Assembly (NCBI RefSeq): GCF_047302425.1
Contig: NZ_CP154855.1
Location: 1,736,001-1,800,000, forward strand
Length of the DNA: 64,000 nt
Direction: 5' to 3'
From: Oceanitalea sp047302425
GTDB taxonomy: Bacteria > Actinomycetota > Actinomycetes > Actinomycetales > Actinomycetaceae
The stretch's first letter is position 1, and every line of letters starts with the position of its first letter. Position numbers and translations under genes: made by a program. Below are positions 42,699 to 51,674 of this stretch, piece after piece. The notes below the pieces were generated by a model. The model saw nothing but the letters and a program-made list of their open reading frames with translations. It did no database searches and was not told the origin of the DNA.

Positions 42699-43883
42699 TC
42701 AGGGCAGGCGCGCCTGCTTCATGAGCTGGGACGCATAGACGTTGGTGATCCGCACACCGTCGAGCCAGGCGGTGAGCCGTGCGGCCTCGGCGTCGAGGGC
42801 GGCACGTGCGACCGTGCCGACGTCGCCGCGCAGGACCACCTGGACCGCGCCGTCGTCGTCCTGGACCCACGCGCCGACGATGCGCCCGTCCCACCACGCG
42901 GTGTTCCCGGCGTTGCCGTTGGTATCGAAGAGGTAGGGCACGTCGGCGGGGTCGAGGTAGAAGCCGCGGCCCTTCCAGCCCATGGTCGTGGGGTCGAGGG
43001 TGGGTAGGAGGGCCGCCCACGGTTCGGGCGCGGGCACCGGTGCCTCGTCCTCGGGGAGCACCCAGCCGGTGTGGCCGCCGTCGAGACTCACCTCGACAGC
43101 GCCGACGGCAGCGATCGCCCCCCGCGCGGCAGACTTGGTGGAGCCGAGCCACCACTGGACGTCCTCAACCGTGCCCGGACCGAAGGTGGCGAGCCAGCGG
43201 CGGACGAGCTCGGCGTAGCCCTCGTCGGCGGGCAGGGGGACGGGCTGCTCGCCGAGCCAGGACTCCGTGAGTGTCCAGGTCGGGCGGCCCAGGCGCCAGG
43301 GGCCGGCGTTGGCGGCCCGGGCGATCCTTCCCTCGGCGCCGAGCATCGTGAGGACACGCGGGCCGATCTGGAAGGTGCCCCCGTACTTCTTGTCGAGGTT
43401 GGCGGTGAACTGGCCGGTGAGCTCCGGGGCCTTCTCGCGCAGCTGGCGCGCGGACAGGGGAGCGGACGTGGCGAGGTGCGCCATGACGGCGCTCGCGGCC
43501 GTGTCGACCCAGGCGGCGCCGTCGTCGGCAACGCCGTACTTCTCGACGTCGCGGATGATCGTCCGCCTCTCCTCGGCGGCGACGCGGGCGGAGGCGCTGC
43601 CGAGTGCGGCGGGGAGGAGGTCACGCGGGAAGACGAAGAGGGTGCGGCGCATCGCGATCTGCTTGACGAGGGAGCGGTCCTCGTAGAGCGCGCGCTCGAC
43701 GTCGTCGGGCGAGACGCCGTCGGTGCGGGCGTGGACGGCGAGGTGGACGGTCGCGGGCTCGGTCGCGTGGAGGACCGTCATCGCGCGGGTGGCTGCGACC
43801 GGGTCGGTGAGGCGGTGGGCCGGGTGCAGCCCGTGGCGGATCGCGAGCCTGCTGCGGCGTTCGGTGTCGTCGATGTGGCGCAT
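42699..43883 (-). CDS. AlkZ-like winged-helix DNA-binding protein (HTH_42)
   Basis: A 394-residue protein of the winged-helix DNA-binding domain family (formerly DUF1006) that includes the AlkZ interstrand-crosslink glycosylases. Family marks include LRRTLFVFPRDLLP, DGWLxxW-like patterns such as VRRWLATFGPGTVEDVQWWLG, and LLPTLDPTTMGWKGRGFYL near the C-terminus. The AlkZ catalytic Q-x-Q cannot be pinned down by eye, so glycosylase activity is uncertain. Confidence 0.78.
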   Translation of the reverse strand: MRHIDDTERRSRLAIRHGLHPAHRLTDPVAATRAMTVLHATEPATVHLAVHARTDGVSPDDVERALYEDRSLVKQIAMRRTLFVFPRDLLPAALGSASARVAAEERRTIIRDVEKYGVADDGAAWVDTAASAVMAHLATSAPLSARQLREKAPELTGQFTANLDKKYGGTFQIGPRVLTMLGAEGRIARAANAGPWRLGRPTWTLTESWLGEQPVPLPADEGYAELVRRWLATFGPGTVEDVQWWLGSTKSAARGAIAAVGAVEVSLDGGHTGWVLPEDEAPVPAPEPWAALLPTLDPTTMGWKGRGFYLDPADVPYLFDTNGNAGNTAWWDGRIVGAWVQDDDGAVQVVLRGDVGTVARAALDAEAARLTAWLDGVRITNVYASQLMKQARLP

Positions 43884-44013
43884 CGGGGTCCACTATGCCG
43901 GGGCGCACCGACATCCGAGGGCGCTGGCGTTCGGGAATTCCGATTCGTCGGGGCTGATCGAGCCCCACACCGCGTCGGCATGGGTTGGTGATTGCAGGTG
44001 CGTCGCGCTTTCG

Positions 44014-45114
44014 TCAGACCGGGGCGTCGTCGAGGCCGAAGTGGTGCGCCAGTCTCTCGAGGGTGAACTCTTGTCGGAGTTTGCAAGCGCTGTTCTGGTT
44101 CGCGAACATCCCCTTCTCCCAGTACGCGTCAGATCTCGGGTGAGCGACGATCCAGCGCACCGGCAACACGTACTCCGCGTTGTCTTCGGTCGTTGGCTCG
44201 CGCCGGCTGTCGTGCGAGTAGGGCGCTCTGAGAGGCTGCTGCGCCAACGGAACCCAGGTGCCGTCCACCAGGACTCTCGCTGTCTCAAACGGCTCTGCTT
44301 CAGCCAGGACGACTCCGACAGCGACATATCCGAGTCCGGGAACGTGGACGTTGACGCGCGCGCCGACCGGGACGCTCCGAAGCGTCCGCGAGTACCAAGG
44401 ATCCCCTCCGGCCGAGACAAAGTTGAAGCGGCGGCCGTCGTCCCACGACCGGCTGTTGCCCTCCCCGAAGGAGACGAACCAGTCCAAACCGTTCCAGTCG
44501 GCGCGCTTGCGTTGCCTGCCACGGGCTCGGGGCGCCCCACTTGAGGCTTCCTCATCGGTCGACACAAGCCAGGATCGTGCGAGGTATCGGCGGCCGTCGT
44601 CCTCGAGAAAGGTGAAGAACACGGCGTTGATGGGGATACCGAACGAGCGCAGGTAGGTGACGATCCGCTCAGAGCTCGGATCGAGTTCTGTCGCCACGAT
44701 GGTCAGTTGCAACTCCGCGTTGAGCTCATCGGGAGCGGGGTGTCCGAAGACGGTGTCGAAGGCAGTCTCGAACGGGTGGTTGAGGTGGCGGTTCGCGATG
44801 TCGAGAACCGACTCCCGATCCAGGGTTGCGACCCACGAACCGTAGTCAAGGAGCTGGGCGACTACGTCGCGTGGGGTGCGGTCGCGTTTGAGTTCGAGCA
44901 CGTGAAGGTTGCCATCGCCATCCATGGCGAGGAGGTCGATGAACTTTCCGTAAGCCGTCGGCACCTGACGGCCAATGACCAGGAGGCGTTGACCGAGAAG
45001 AGACGGGTCCTGCTCGAGGTAGTCCTCAAGCGTTGCTTCGGACGGCAGCACGGACGCACCGAGTCGGCGCGGCGATCCGCCGTCGATTCTCCAGATTCCC
45101 ATCTCCACGGGCAT
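44014..45114 (-). CDS. NucS-like PD-(D/E)XK nuclease-domain protein
   Basis: A 366-residue protein. Near the N-terminus, LEDYLEQDPSLLGQRLLVIGRQV and FIDLLAMDGDGNLHVLELKRDRTPRDVVAQLLDY give the D-x(13)-ExK pattern and following Q-x-x-x-Y helix of the NucS/DUF91-type endonuclease fold. The C-terminal half (GDPWYSRTLRSVPVGARVNVHVPGLGYVAVG) contains a PUA-like beta-domain. It is unlike NucS itself, which has an N-terminal DNA-binding domain, so it is a separate subfamily, perhaps involved in restriction. Position near the AlkZ-like gene is suggestive only. Confidence 0.75.
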   Translation of the reverse strand: MPVEMGIWRIDGGSPRRLGASVLPSEATLEDYLEQDPSLLGQRLLVIGRQVPTAYGKFIDLLAMDGDGNLHVLELKRDRTPRDVVAQLLDYGSWVATLDRESVLDIANRHLNHPFETAFDTVFGHPAPDELNAELQLTIVATELDPSSERIVTYLRSFGIPINAVFFTFLEDDGRRYLARSWLVSTDEEASSGAPRARGRQRKRADWNGLDWFVSFGEGNSRSWDDGRRFNFVSAGGDPWYSRTLRSVPVGARVNVHVPGLGYVAVGVVLAEAEPFETARVLVDGTWVPLAQQPLRAPYSHDSRREPTTEDNAEYVLPVRWIVAHPRSDAYWEKGMFANQNSACKLRQEFTLERLAHHFGLDDAPV

Positions 45115-45220
45115 ACCCGAAGCATGACTCACGGTGGGTTCGAGCGCGGCACTTCGCGCGGGACGGACAATGCGGCCGGCGCAGCCTGCGGGCGGCTAGC
45201 GCGTCGTGTAGACAGTGTTC

Positions 45221-45658
45221 ATGCCACTAGACGGTGAGTACGCCCCCAGCCCCAGCGACCGCGCCCGCGAGCAGGTCGAGCTCTTCGAACGGACCAACGG
45301 CCAGGAGGGCAACACCCTCGGCGGCCGGCCGGTCGTCATCCTCACCAGCCGCGGTGCCAAGTCCGGGAAGCTGCGCAAGACGCCGCTCATGCGGGTCGAG
45401 CACGACGGCCGCTACGCCGTCGTCGCGTCGATGGGCGGTGCGCCCAAGCACCCCGTCTGGTACTTCAACGTCGTCGCGGACCCGCACGTCGAGCTGCAGG
45501 ACGGTGCGGAGAAGTGGGACATGCAGGCGCGCGAGGTCACGGGTGCGGAGAAGGAGGAGTGGTGGGCGCGGTGCGTCGAGGCCTACCCGCCCTACGCCGA
45601 GTACCAGGAGCGCACCGACCGCGAGATCCCCGTGTTCGTCCTGGAGAGGATGGGCTGA
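45221..45658 (+). CDS. Deazaflavin (F420)-dependent nitroreductase-family protein
   Basis: A 145-residue split-beta-barrel protein of the Ddn family. It shows GRPVVILTSRGAKSGKLRKTPLMRV, the strand and GxKSGxxRxxP turn that bind the cofactor phosphates, then ASMGGAPKHPVWYFNVVADP, a family-wide motif. It would use reduced F420 to reduce quinones or other substrates. Its stop overlaps the ATG of the DoxX-like gene by one base (TGATG), so the two are coupled. Confidence 0.88.
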   Translation: MPLDGEYAPSPSDRAREQVELFERTNGQEGNTLGGRPVVILTSRGAKSGKLRKTPLMRVEHDGRYAVVASMGGAPKHPVWYFNVVADPHVELQDGAEKWDMQAREVTGAEKEEWWARCVEAYPPYAEYQERTDREIPVFVLERMG

Positions 45659-46068
45659 TGTCCAAGCTGCGCACCGTCGCCCGACTTGCTCTCGGCGTCG
45701 CCATGATCGGTGCGGGGGCGGGGCACCTGACCGTCCAGCGCGAGGAGTTCCAGGCGCAGGTCCCGAACTGGTTCCCGATCGACAAGGACTTCACCGTTCT
45801 CGCCTCGGGCGTCGTGGAGATCGCGCTGGGCTCGGCGTTCATCGGGCTGCCGCGCCACAAGCGGGTGGTCGGGGCGCTGCTCGCGCTGTTCTTCGTCGTC
45901 ATCTTCCCGGGCAACATCGCCCAGTACCTCGAGGGCAAGGACGGCTTCGGCCTCGACACCGACGAGAAGCGCCTCGGGCGGCTCTTCTTCCAGCCGGTGC
46001 TCATCCTGTGGGCGCTGTACGGCGGCGGGCACCTGCGCCGGCGGAAGAAGAAGCTCGCCCCCCGCTGA
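45658..46068 (+). CDS. DoxX-like small membrane protein
   Basis: A 136-residue protein with four hydrophobic helices (about 8-22, 46-62, 69-86, 110-124) and a DoxX-type first segment ARLALGVAMIGAGAGHL. The family is linked to respiratory or oxidative-stress membranes. Coupling to the F420 protein hints at a redox role. The last residues are Arg/Lys-rich. Confidence 0.82.
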   Translation: MSKLRTVARLALGVAMIGAGAGHLTVQREEFQAQVPNWFPIDKDFTVLASGVVEIALGSAFIGLPRHKRVVGALLALFFVVIFPGNIAQYLEGKDGFGLDTDEKRLGRLFFQPVLILWALYGGGHLRRRKKKLAPR

Positions 46069-46078
46069 GGACCGTGGG

Positions 46079-46174
46079 AGCGTGCCACAAAGGCGGGGGA
46101 CTCGGCTGGTTCGCGGCGGTCGGCAAGGCTGAGTGCTTGAGCCGGGGCTGATCGCCGCGGCTTTGTGGCACGCT
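46079..46174. repeat. Inverted-repeat element 1
   Basis: AGCGTGCCACAAAG (46079-46092) and CTTTGTGGCACGCT (46161-46174) are perfect 14-bp inverted ends of a 96-bp segment, starting just behind the DoxX-like gene. No direct target-site duplication is obvious, so mobility is not shown. Confidence 0.7.
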
Positions 46175-46259
46175 CGCTCGGCCAGACCGGCGGCTGAGCT
46201 GCTGGGGGCTGCGTGGTGGCCGGCAGCCGGCCGGATGCGCCGGGCTGAACCGCATCGCA

Positions 46260-46360
46260 GGATCCCGCCACAAAGGGCCACCAACATGCGCTGCAGCGGT
46301 GCTCCGTCAAGCCAACTGGCTTGTTGCGCCCTCGCGTCCGCCGGCTTTGTGGCGCGATCC
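46260..46360. repeat. Inverted-repeat element 2
   Basis: GGATCCCGCCACAAAG (46260-46275) and CTTTGTGGCGCGATCC (46345-46360) pair over 15 of 16 positions and bound a 101-bp segment. The inner core CCACAAAG is the same as in element 1, but the interiors differ. Confidence 0.65.
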
Positions 46361-46374
46361 GGAAGCCGGTCGCC

Positions 46375-47565
46375 TCAGCGGGCCGTCCGCCGCGGCAGTC
46401 CCAGGCTGACGAGCGCGGCGAGGCCGAGCAGTGCCACGGCCGCCACCACGGTCCCGCCCCAGGCACCGACCTCCCAGGCCTGCCCGAGCAGCACCCCGCC
46501 CACCGACGAGCCCGCGTAGTACGCCAGCGTGTAGGTGCCCGAGCCGTCGGACGGCCGCGGGCTGAGCCGCGCCGATGCCGCGGACGCCACCGCGTGCACC
46601 ATGAAGAACCCGGCGGCCACCACGGCCAGCCCCAGCCACACGAGCACGAGCGCGTCCGGCACCGTGAGCACCACGCCGGTGACGCACCCGGCCAGCCCGG
46701 TCAGCGTCGTCGTGCGTAGCCCCACCCGCCGCTCGAGGCGTCCGGCGAGCGACGACGTCGCCGTCCCCGCGAGGTAGCTGAGGTAGAACATCGAGCCCAG
46801 GCCCGTGCCGAGCAGGAACGGCGGGGCGTGCGTCCGGTAGGCGATGACGTTGTAGATGCCCACGAACGTCGCCATCCCCAGCCCGCCGAGCAGGTAGACG
46901 CGGATCCGGGCGGCGCGGGCGTCGGCGTCGTCGGGGCGCTGGGGGCCGCGCGAGCGCGCGACGCCCGTAGGGCGGCGGGGGAGGAGCATCGCGGCGGCCG
47001 CGGTCAGTGCCGCGCCGGCCAGCGCGACGACGAGCATCGCCGTCCGCCACGTCGTCACGTCCGCGACGACCCCGCCGAGCACGCGCCCGCCCATCCCGCC
47101 GACGGTCGTCCCGGCGACGTACAGTCCCGCCACCCGCGTCACCCACCCGGGCGCGACGTTCTCCGCGACCCAGGCGAGCGCGGCCACCGGGACCGCGGCC
47201 ATCGCCGCGCCCTGGACGGCGCGCGCGAGGAGCATGAGCGCGAAGCTGGGCGCGAGCGCGGCCACCACCCCGGCGACGACGGCGGCCGCCAGTCCCAGCA
47301 CCATCGTCCGTGCGCGGCCCAGCCGTTCCGACAGCCGCGCCAGCGGCAGGACCGCGGCGGCGATGCCCAGGGTGGACGCGGAGACGAGGAGGCTCGCGCG
47401 GGTGGCGCCCACGCCCAGCTCGGCGGACACGAGGGGAAGCAACGGCTGGACGACGTACACCATCGCGAAGGCGGCCACGCCCGTCGCACCGAGGGCGAGC
47501 AGCGCCCGGCGGTACTGCGGGTCCTGCGGTCGCAGGCCCGCGGCTGCAGGCTGCGGGGCGGGCAT
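46375..47565 (-). CDS. Major facilitator superfamily transporter
   Basis: A 396-residue MFS protein with twelve hydrophobic segments. The loop 2-3 motif A is LPLARLSERLGRARTMV, a variant of G-x-x-x-D-R-x-G-R-R. The order of helices and the large charged loop after helix 6 (RRPTGVARSRGPQRP) fit AraJ/YnfM-like sugar or drug efflux proteins. ATG 47565 follows a non-conserved upstream extension and has no strong Shine-Dalgarno. Substrate unknown. Confidence 0.85.
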   Translation of the reverse strand: MPAPQPAAAGLRPQDPQYRRALLALGATGVAAFAMVYVVQPLLPLVSAELGVGATRASLLVSASTLGIAAAVLPLARLSERLGRARTMVLGLAAAVVAGVVAALAPSFALMLLARAVQGAAMAAVPVAALAWVAENVAPGWVTRVAGLYVAGTTVGGMGGRVLGGVVADVTTWRTAMLVVALAGAALTAAAAMLLPRRPTGVARSRGPQRPDDADARAARIRVYLLGGLGMATFVGIYNVIAYRTHAPPFLLGTGLGSMFYLSYLAGTATSSLAGRLERRVGLRTTTLTGLAGCVTGVVLTVPDALVLVWLGLAVVAAGFFMVHAVASAASARLSPRPSDGSGTYTLAYYAGSSVGGVLLGQAWEVGAWGGTVVAAVALLGLAALVSLGLPRRTAR

Positions 47566-47663
47566 CGGCCCACTGTAGGGCTGGCGGAGCCGCGTGGCAG
47601 GGCGCCGGTGTCGGCGCCAGACACTAACGTGTGCCCGGAAGCACACTGACGAGGGGGTTGGTC

Positions 47664-49304
47664 ATGACTCAGCGACCCGTACCGGGCGATCACCTACGGG
47701 CGTACTCGCCGAGGCCGAAGGACACAGGGGAGGACAACCGCTCGGCGGGTGAGCGCGCCGAACCGCTCAAGCGCACAACCTGGCGCAACCGCCTCCTCGG
47801 GCTTGCGGCCGGCGTCGGCGGCGGGCTGCTCGTCTTCCTCCTCCTGCCCGACGACCTCGCCGTCTCCGCGCGGGTCACCGCCGCCACCGCCGTCCTCATG
47901 GGGCTGTGGTGGATGACCGAGGCCATCCCGATCCCCGCCACGGCGCTGGTCCCGCTCGTCGTCTTCCCCATCTTCAACGAGACGACGGCGGAGGACGGCA
48001 CCACAAGCCCGGTCACCGTCGACCAGGTGGGCGCCTCCTACGGCAACAACATCATCTTCCTCTTCATGGGCGGCTTCCTCCTCGCCCTGGCGATGCAGCG
48101 GTGGAACCTGCACCGGCGCATCGCGCTCGTCACGGTCCGCGCCATGGGGACGAGTCCGTCGATGGTCGTCGCCGGGTTCATGGTCGCCACCGGCTTCATG
48201 TCGATGTGGGTGTCCAACACCGCGACCGCCGTCATGATGCTGCCCATCGGTGTCTCGGTGCTCATGCTCGTGGCCAAGCTCAAGGGTGAGGTCCCCGCGG
48301 GCGCACCCGGGGCGGGCGGGGAGACCGACCTGCAGTCCGAGGAGGTCAAGGAGCACGTCATCGAGTCGACCTTCGGGACCGCGCTCATGCTCGGCATCGC
48401 CTACGCCGCCTCGATCGGGTCCCTCGCCACCATCATCGGCACACCGCCGAACACGCTGCTCGTCGGCTACCTGGCCGACAACCACGACATCCAGATCGGC
48501 TTCGGGCAGTGGATGCTCGTGGGGCTGCCGCTCGCCGTCGTCTTCCTCGCCATCTGCTGGTTCGTCCTCACCAAGGTGCTCTACAAGCCGGAGATCAAGG
48601 AGATCCCGGGCGGGCGCGAGCTGATGAACGAGGAGCTCGCCAAGCTCGGTCCGATGTCCAGTGGCGAGAAGCGCGTGCTGGCGATCTTCGTGCTCGCGGC
48701 GCTGTCGTGGGTCGCGATCCCGCTGATCTTCGACGAGCCCTTCATCTCCGACGCCGGCATCGCCATGGTGGTGGGTCTGCTGCTGTTCCTCACCCCGTCC
48801 GGCAGCGCCCGCGGCGTGCGCCTGCTCGACTGGGAGAGCGCGGTCAAGCTGCCCTGGGGCGTGCTCCTGCTCTTCGGCGGCGGCCTGGCGCTGTCCGCCC
48901 AGTTCGGGTCCAGCGGGCTGACGGCGTGGATCGGTGAGCAGGCCGAGGCGCTGGGCGGGGCGCCGGTGATCCTCGTCGTCGTCGTGCTCGTCGCGCTCGT
49001 CATCTTTCTCACCGAGCTCACGTCCAACACGGCGACGGCGGCGACCTTCCTGCCCGTCGTGGGCGGCCTCGCCATCGGCATCGACATGCCGGTCCTGCTT
49101 GCCACCATCCCGGTGGCCATCGCCGCGACCTGCGCGTTCATGCTCCCGGTGGCCACCCCGCCCAACGCGATCGCCTACGGCTCTGGCTACGTCACGATCC
49201 CGCAGATGATGAAGGCGGGACTGTGGCTCAACCTCATCGGCATCGTGCTCGTCACCCTGACCGCGATGACCCTCGCGGTGTGGGTGTTCGGGATCGTTTA
49301 CTGA
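47664..49304 (+). CDS. SLC13/DASS-family sodium:dicarboxylate-type symporter
   Basis: A 546-residue transporter with about eleven hydrophobic helices. The two Na+/substrate S-N-T motifs are MWVSNTATAVMML and ELTSNTATAATFLP, and SLATIIGTPPN lies in the hairpin before helix 6. GAGGGGG upstream supports ATG 47664. It would import succinate-like di- or tricarboxylates. Its tail ends 7 bases past the stop of the convergent PPOX-type gene. Confidence 0.9.
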   Translation: MTQRPVPGDHLRAYSPRPKDTGEDNRSAGERAEPLKRTTWRNRLLGLAAGVGGGLLVFLLLPDDLAVSARVTAATAVLMGLWWMTEAIPIPATALVPLVVFPIFNETTAEDGTTSPVTVDQVGASYGNNIIFLFMGGFLLALAMQRWNLHRRIALVTVRAMGTSPSMVVAGFMVATGFMSMWVSNTATAVMMLPIGVSVLMLVAKLKGEVPAGAPGAGGETDLQSEEVKEHVIESTFGTALMLGIAYAASIGSLATIIGTPPNTLLVGYLADNHDIQIGFGQWMLVGLPLAVVFLAICWFVLTKVLYKPEIKEIPGGRELMNEELAKLGPMSSGEKRVLAIFVLAALSWVAIPLIFDEPFISDAGIAMVVGLLLFLTPSGSARGVRLLDWESAVKLPWGVLLLFGGGLALSAQFGSSGLTAWIGEQAEALGGAPVILVVVVLVALVIFLTELTSNTATAATFLPVVGGLAIGIDMPVLLATIPVAIAATCAFMLPVATPPNAIAYGSGYVTIPQMMKAGLWLNLIGIVLVTLTAMTLAVWVFGIVY

Positions 49305-49804
49305 CTCGCCAGCGCTCCCGGAGAGCGTGCTTGGAAGTCGAGCAGTCCTACCCACGAGGGGCGCAACGAGATCCGAGCAATGCGGGTGCCCGGCTGGTCG
49401 ACGAAGGCGAGGTACTGGCCGCCCCCCTCCTCGCCCTGGTAGCGCCGGGCGGCGGCGGCGTACTCGGGGGCCACGCCGTCGAGCCCCTCGATGCGCACGC
49501 GACCGCGCACGAGGAGCACCTCGGGCGGGAAGGCCTCGGTGTCGATGGTGACGGCGACGTCCGGGCGGGCGCGCAGCGCGGGCAGCCGGCGTGCCGGGCC
49601 GGCGACGTGCGGGGCGGAGAGGAAGGTCGCCATGACGAGCTCCTCGCCCGTCCAGTGGAACCACGTGGGGACGACGCGCGGTGTGCCGTCGCGCGCGGTG
49701 TAGGCCAGGCGGGCGGGGATGGTCGAGTGGAGCAGGCGCTGGGCGAGGGGAGCGTCGAGCAGGCGGAGGTCGCCCTGGGGGAGCTGGGCGTCGGCGGTGT
49801 CCAT
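49298..49804 (-). CDS. Pyridoxamine-5'-phosphate-oxidase-like (PPOX) flavin/F420-binding protein
   Basis: A 168-residue split-barrel protein. DGTPRVVPTWFHWTGEELVMAT is the family strand pair, followed by ARRLPALRARPDVAVTIDTE and a C-terminal RPSWVGLLDFQAR. Related proteins bind FMN or F420 and reduce organic cofactors. The reading frame overlaps the tail of the SLC13 gene by 7 bases. No operon partner. Confidence 0.83.
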   Translation of the reverse strand: MDTADAQLPQGDLRLLDAPLAQRLLHSTIPARLAYTARDGTPRVVPTWFHWTGEELVMATFLSAPHVAGPARRLPALRARPDVAVTIDTEAFPPEVLLVRGRVRIEGLDGVAPEYAAAARRYQGEEGGGQYLAFVDQPGTRIARISLRPSWVGLLDFQARSPGALASQ

Positions 49805-49844
49805 GCAGAGATCGACCGTCCGCGTGGCGGGAGCTCATCGGGGT

Positions 49845-49888
49845 CGGCGGGCTGATGGGGGCGGTAAGTGAGCTGTCGGCGAGTGGGC
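49845..49888. repeat. Degenerate copies of the 18-bp repeat, downstream side of the GH2 gene
   Basis: The stretch includes GCGGTAAGTGAGCTGTCGGC (49861-49880) and GAGTGGG next to it, preceded by GGTCGGCGGGCTGATGGG. These match the repeat unit at 51715-51786 imperfectly but in the same order and strand (GCGGTAA-x-TG-x-GCTGTCGGCG-x-x-x-GTGGG). They lie just after the stop of the minus-strand GH2 gene. Confidence 0.55.
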
Positions 49889-49892
49889 CGGG

Positions 49893-51674
49893 CTACTGGC
49901 CGGTGATGATGTTGCGCAGGGTCTCCGTGGGGAGCTTGGGGCGGCGGTGCTCGTCGAGGAGGCCGTTGGTCTCCTGGCCGGTGTCGGTGAGCTGGGTGTA
50001 GCAGAAGCCGGCGAGGGCGCTGTCGCGGACGGCGTCGAGGAGGTCGCGCAGGCGCGACTCGAAGTCGGCGGCGTCGGACGCCGTCGAGTAGCCCCAGTCG
50101 CCCTCGTGGCGGGCCGCGAAGCTCACCCCGCCGAACTCGGTGAGCATGACCGGCTGGTCCCGCACGTCCTCGCGCAGCTGGATGCGCCGGCCGGCCGGGC
50201 CGATCCCGGCCAGCAGCTCGCGCACCGCCTCGGCGGTGCCGTAGCGGGCGCGCAGCTCGGCGCCGGTGGGGGAGTAGTCGTGGATCGAGAGGATGTCGGA
50301 GTCGGTGTGCTCCCAGCCGTCGTTGGACACGACCGGCCGGCTCGGGTCCAGCGCCCGGGTGAGGTTGGCCAGCCCGATCGCGTAGTGCCGCTGCGCCGGG
50401 TCGTGCGCGCCGTGCTGCACCCCCCAGCTCTCGTTGAGCGGCACCCAGGTGACGACGCTCGGGTGGGACACGTCGCGCCGCACGAGCTCGACCCACTCCT
50501 TGGTCAGCTGCTCGACCGAGCGCGGGGAGAAGGCGTAGGCGTTGGCCGTCTCGCCCCACACGGTGAGGCCCAGGCGGTCGGCCCAGTAGAGGAAGCGCGG
50601 GTCCTCGGCCTTCTGGTGCACCCGCACCGAGTTGAAGCCGAGCGCCTTGATGAGCTCGACCTCCTCCCGCAGCGCGTCCGCGCTCGGCGCGGCCAGGTGC
50701 GTCTGGGGCCAGTAGCCCTGCTCGAGCACCGAGCGCAGGTAGTACGGGCGGTCGTTGAGGAGGAAGGTGCCGTGCTCGACCGCGACGGATCGCAGCCCCA
50801 GGTACGAGCCGACGACGTCGGACCGGCCCGTCGCGCCGTCGTCGTCGGTGTCGATGGTGAGGGTCGCGTCGAGGAGCGTGGGACGCTCCGGTGACCACAG
50901 GAGCTCCTCGTAGGCCTGGCCGTTGGCCTGGCGGGCGAGGTGGACGCGCAGCTCGACGTCCTGGTCCAGCGCGCGCACGCGCTGCTCGGCGAGGAGCTCG
51001 CCCTCGTGCTCCACCCGCACGGTCAGCCAGGTGCCCGGTGCCGGCCGCTGGGCCAGGCGCACAGTCGCGGCGACGGTGGCGGCGGGCAGGTCGGGCGTCC
51101 AGGCGAGCTCGGCGACGTGCTGGGCGGGCACCGCCTCGAGCCACACCGGCTGCCAGATCCCGGTGGTGCGGTGGTACCAGATGACGTGCGGCTCGCGCTG
51201 CCAGTCCTGCTTGCCGCGCGGCTGGGCGGCGTCGTGCGGGTCGTCGACCGCCTGGACCACGAGCTCGAGGGGGCCGTCCGCGACGCGGGCCGCCTCGGTG
51301 ACGTCGATGCCGAAGGGCGTCTGGCCGCCGGTGTGCTCGCCGACGAAGGCGCCGTCCAGCCACACCCGCGCGCGGTAGTCGACGGCGCCGAAGCGCAGGA
51401 CGAGCCGGTCGCCCTGCTCGTCGAGGCCTGCGGCGGCGAGGTCGGCGGGCTCGATCCGGCGGCGGTACCAGACCTCGCCGAGGTAGCCGGTCTCGCTGAC
51501 CCCGGATGCCGCGGACTCCGGCGGGAAGGGCACGGTGATCTGCCGGTCGAAGTCGACGTCGGCGGGGGTGGCGGCGTTGGCGACGGCGAAGTCCCACGTC
51601 CCGCAGAGGTCCGCCCAGCGGTTGCGCTGCAGCTGGGGGCGAGGGTAGGTGCCGTCCTGGCGGCTGGCGGTCAT
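49893..51674 (-). CDS. Glycoside hydrolase family 2 enzyme
   Basis: A 593-residue GH2 protein without a signal peptide, so it acts on imported oligosaccharides. The sugar-binding domain spans about 1-185 (GTWDFAVANA, VWYRRRIEP, YRARVWLDG), the immunoglobulin-like domain about 186-300, and the barrel about 301-593. The acid/base is E415 in VPLNESWG and the nucleophile E513 in MLTEFGG. These signatures fit beta-galactosidase, beta-glucuronidase and related GH2 enzymes; specificity for an arabinan or pectin side chain is inferred from the locus. Its last codons overlap the following regulator gene by 4 bases. Confidence 0.9.
   Translation of the reverse strand: MTASRQDGTYPRPQLQRNRWADLCGTWDFAVANAATPADVDFDRQITVPFPPESAASGVSETGYLGEVWYRRRIEPADLAAAGLDEQGDRLVLRFGAVDYRARVWLDGAFVGEHTGGQTPFGIDVTEAARVADGPLELVVQAVDDPHDAAQPRGKQDWQREPHVIWYHRTTGIWQPVWLEAVPAQHVAELAWTPDLPAATVAATVRLAQRPAPGTWLTVRVEHEGELLAEQRVRALDQDVELRVHLARQANGQAYEELLWSPERPTLLDATLTIDTDDDGATGRSDVVGSYLGLRSVAVEHGTFLLNDRPYYLRSVLEQGYWPQTHLAAPSADALREEVELIKALGFNSVRVHQKAEDPRFLYWADRLGLTVWGETANAYAFSPRSVEQLTKEWVELVRRDVSHPSVVTWVPLNESWGVQHGAHDPAQRHYAIGLANLTRALDPSRPVVSNDGWEHTDSDILSIHDYSPTGAELRARYGTAEAVRELLAGIGPAGRRIQLREDVRDQPVMLTEFGGVSFAARHEGDWGYSTASDAADFESRLRDLLDAVRDSALAGFCYTQLTDTGQETNGLLDEHRRPKLPTETLRNIITGQ

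Larger units (their letters stand above)
46069..46374. other. Intergenic region with two ~100-bp inverted-repeat elements
   Basis: Between convergent genes lie two elements bounded by inverted copies of a CCACAAAG-core motif, annotated separately at 46079-46174 and 46260-46360. No gene is seen. Each could be a bidirectional terminator, a small non-autonomous mobile element, or an RNA hairpin. Confidence 0.6.

Noticed and set aside
47694..49838. A 714-codon minus-strand frame across the SLC13 transporter gene
   Set aside because: Composition is Arg/Asp/Gly/His-rich, no motif; the plus strand encodes a clear transporter.
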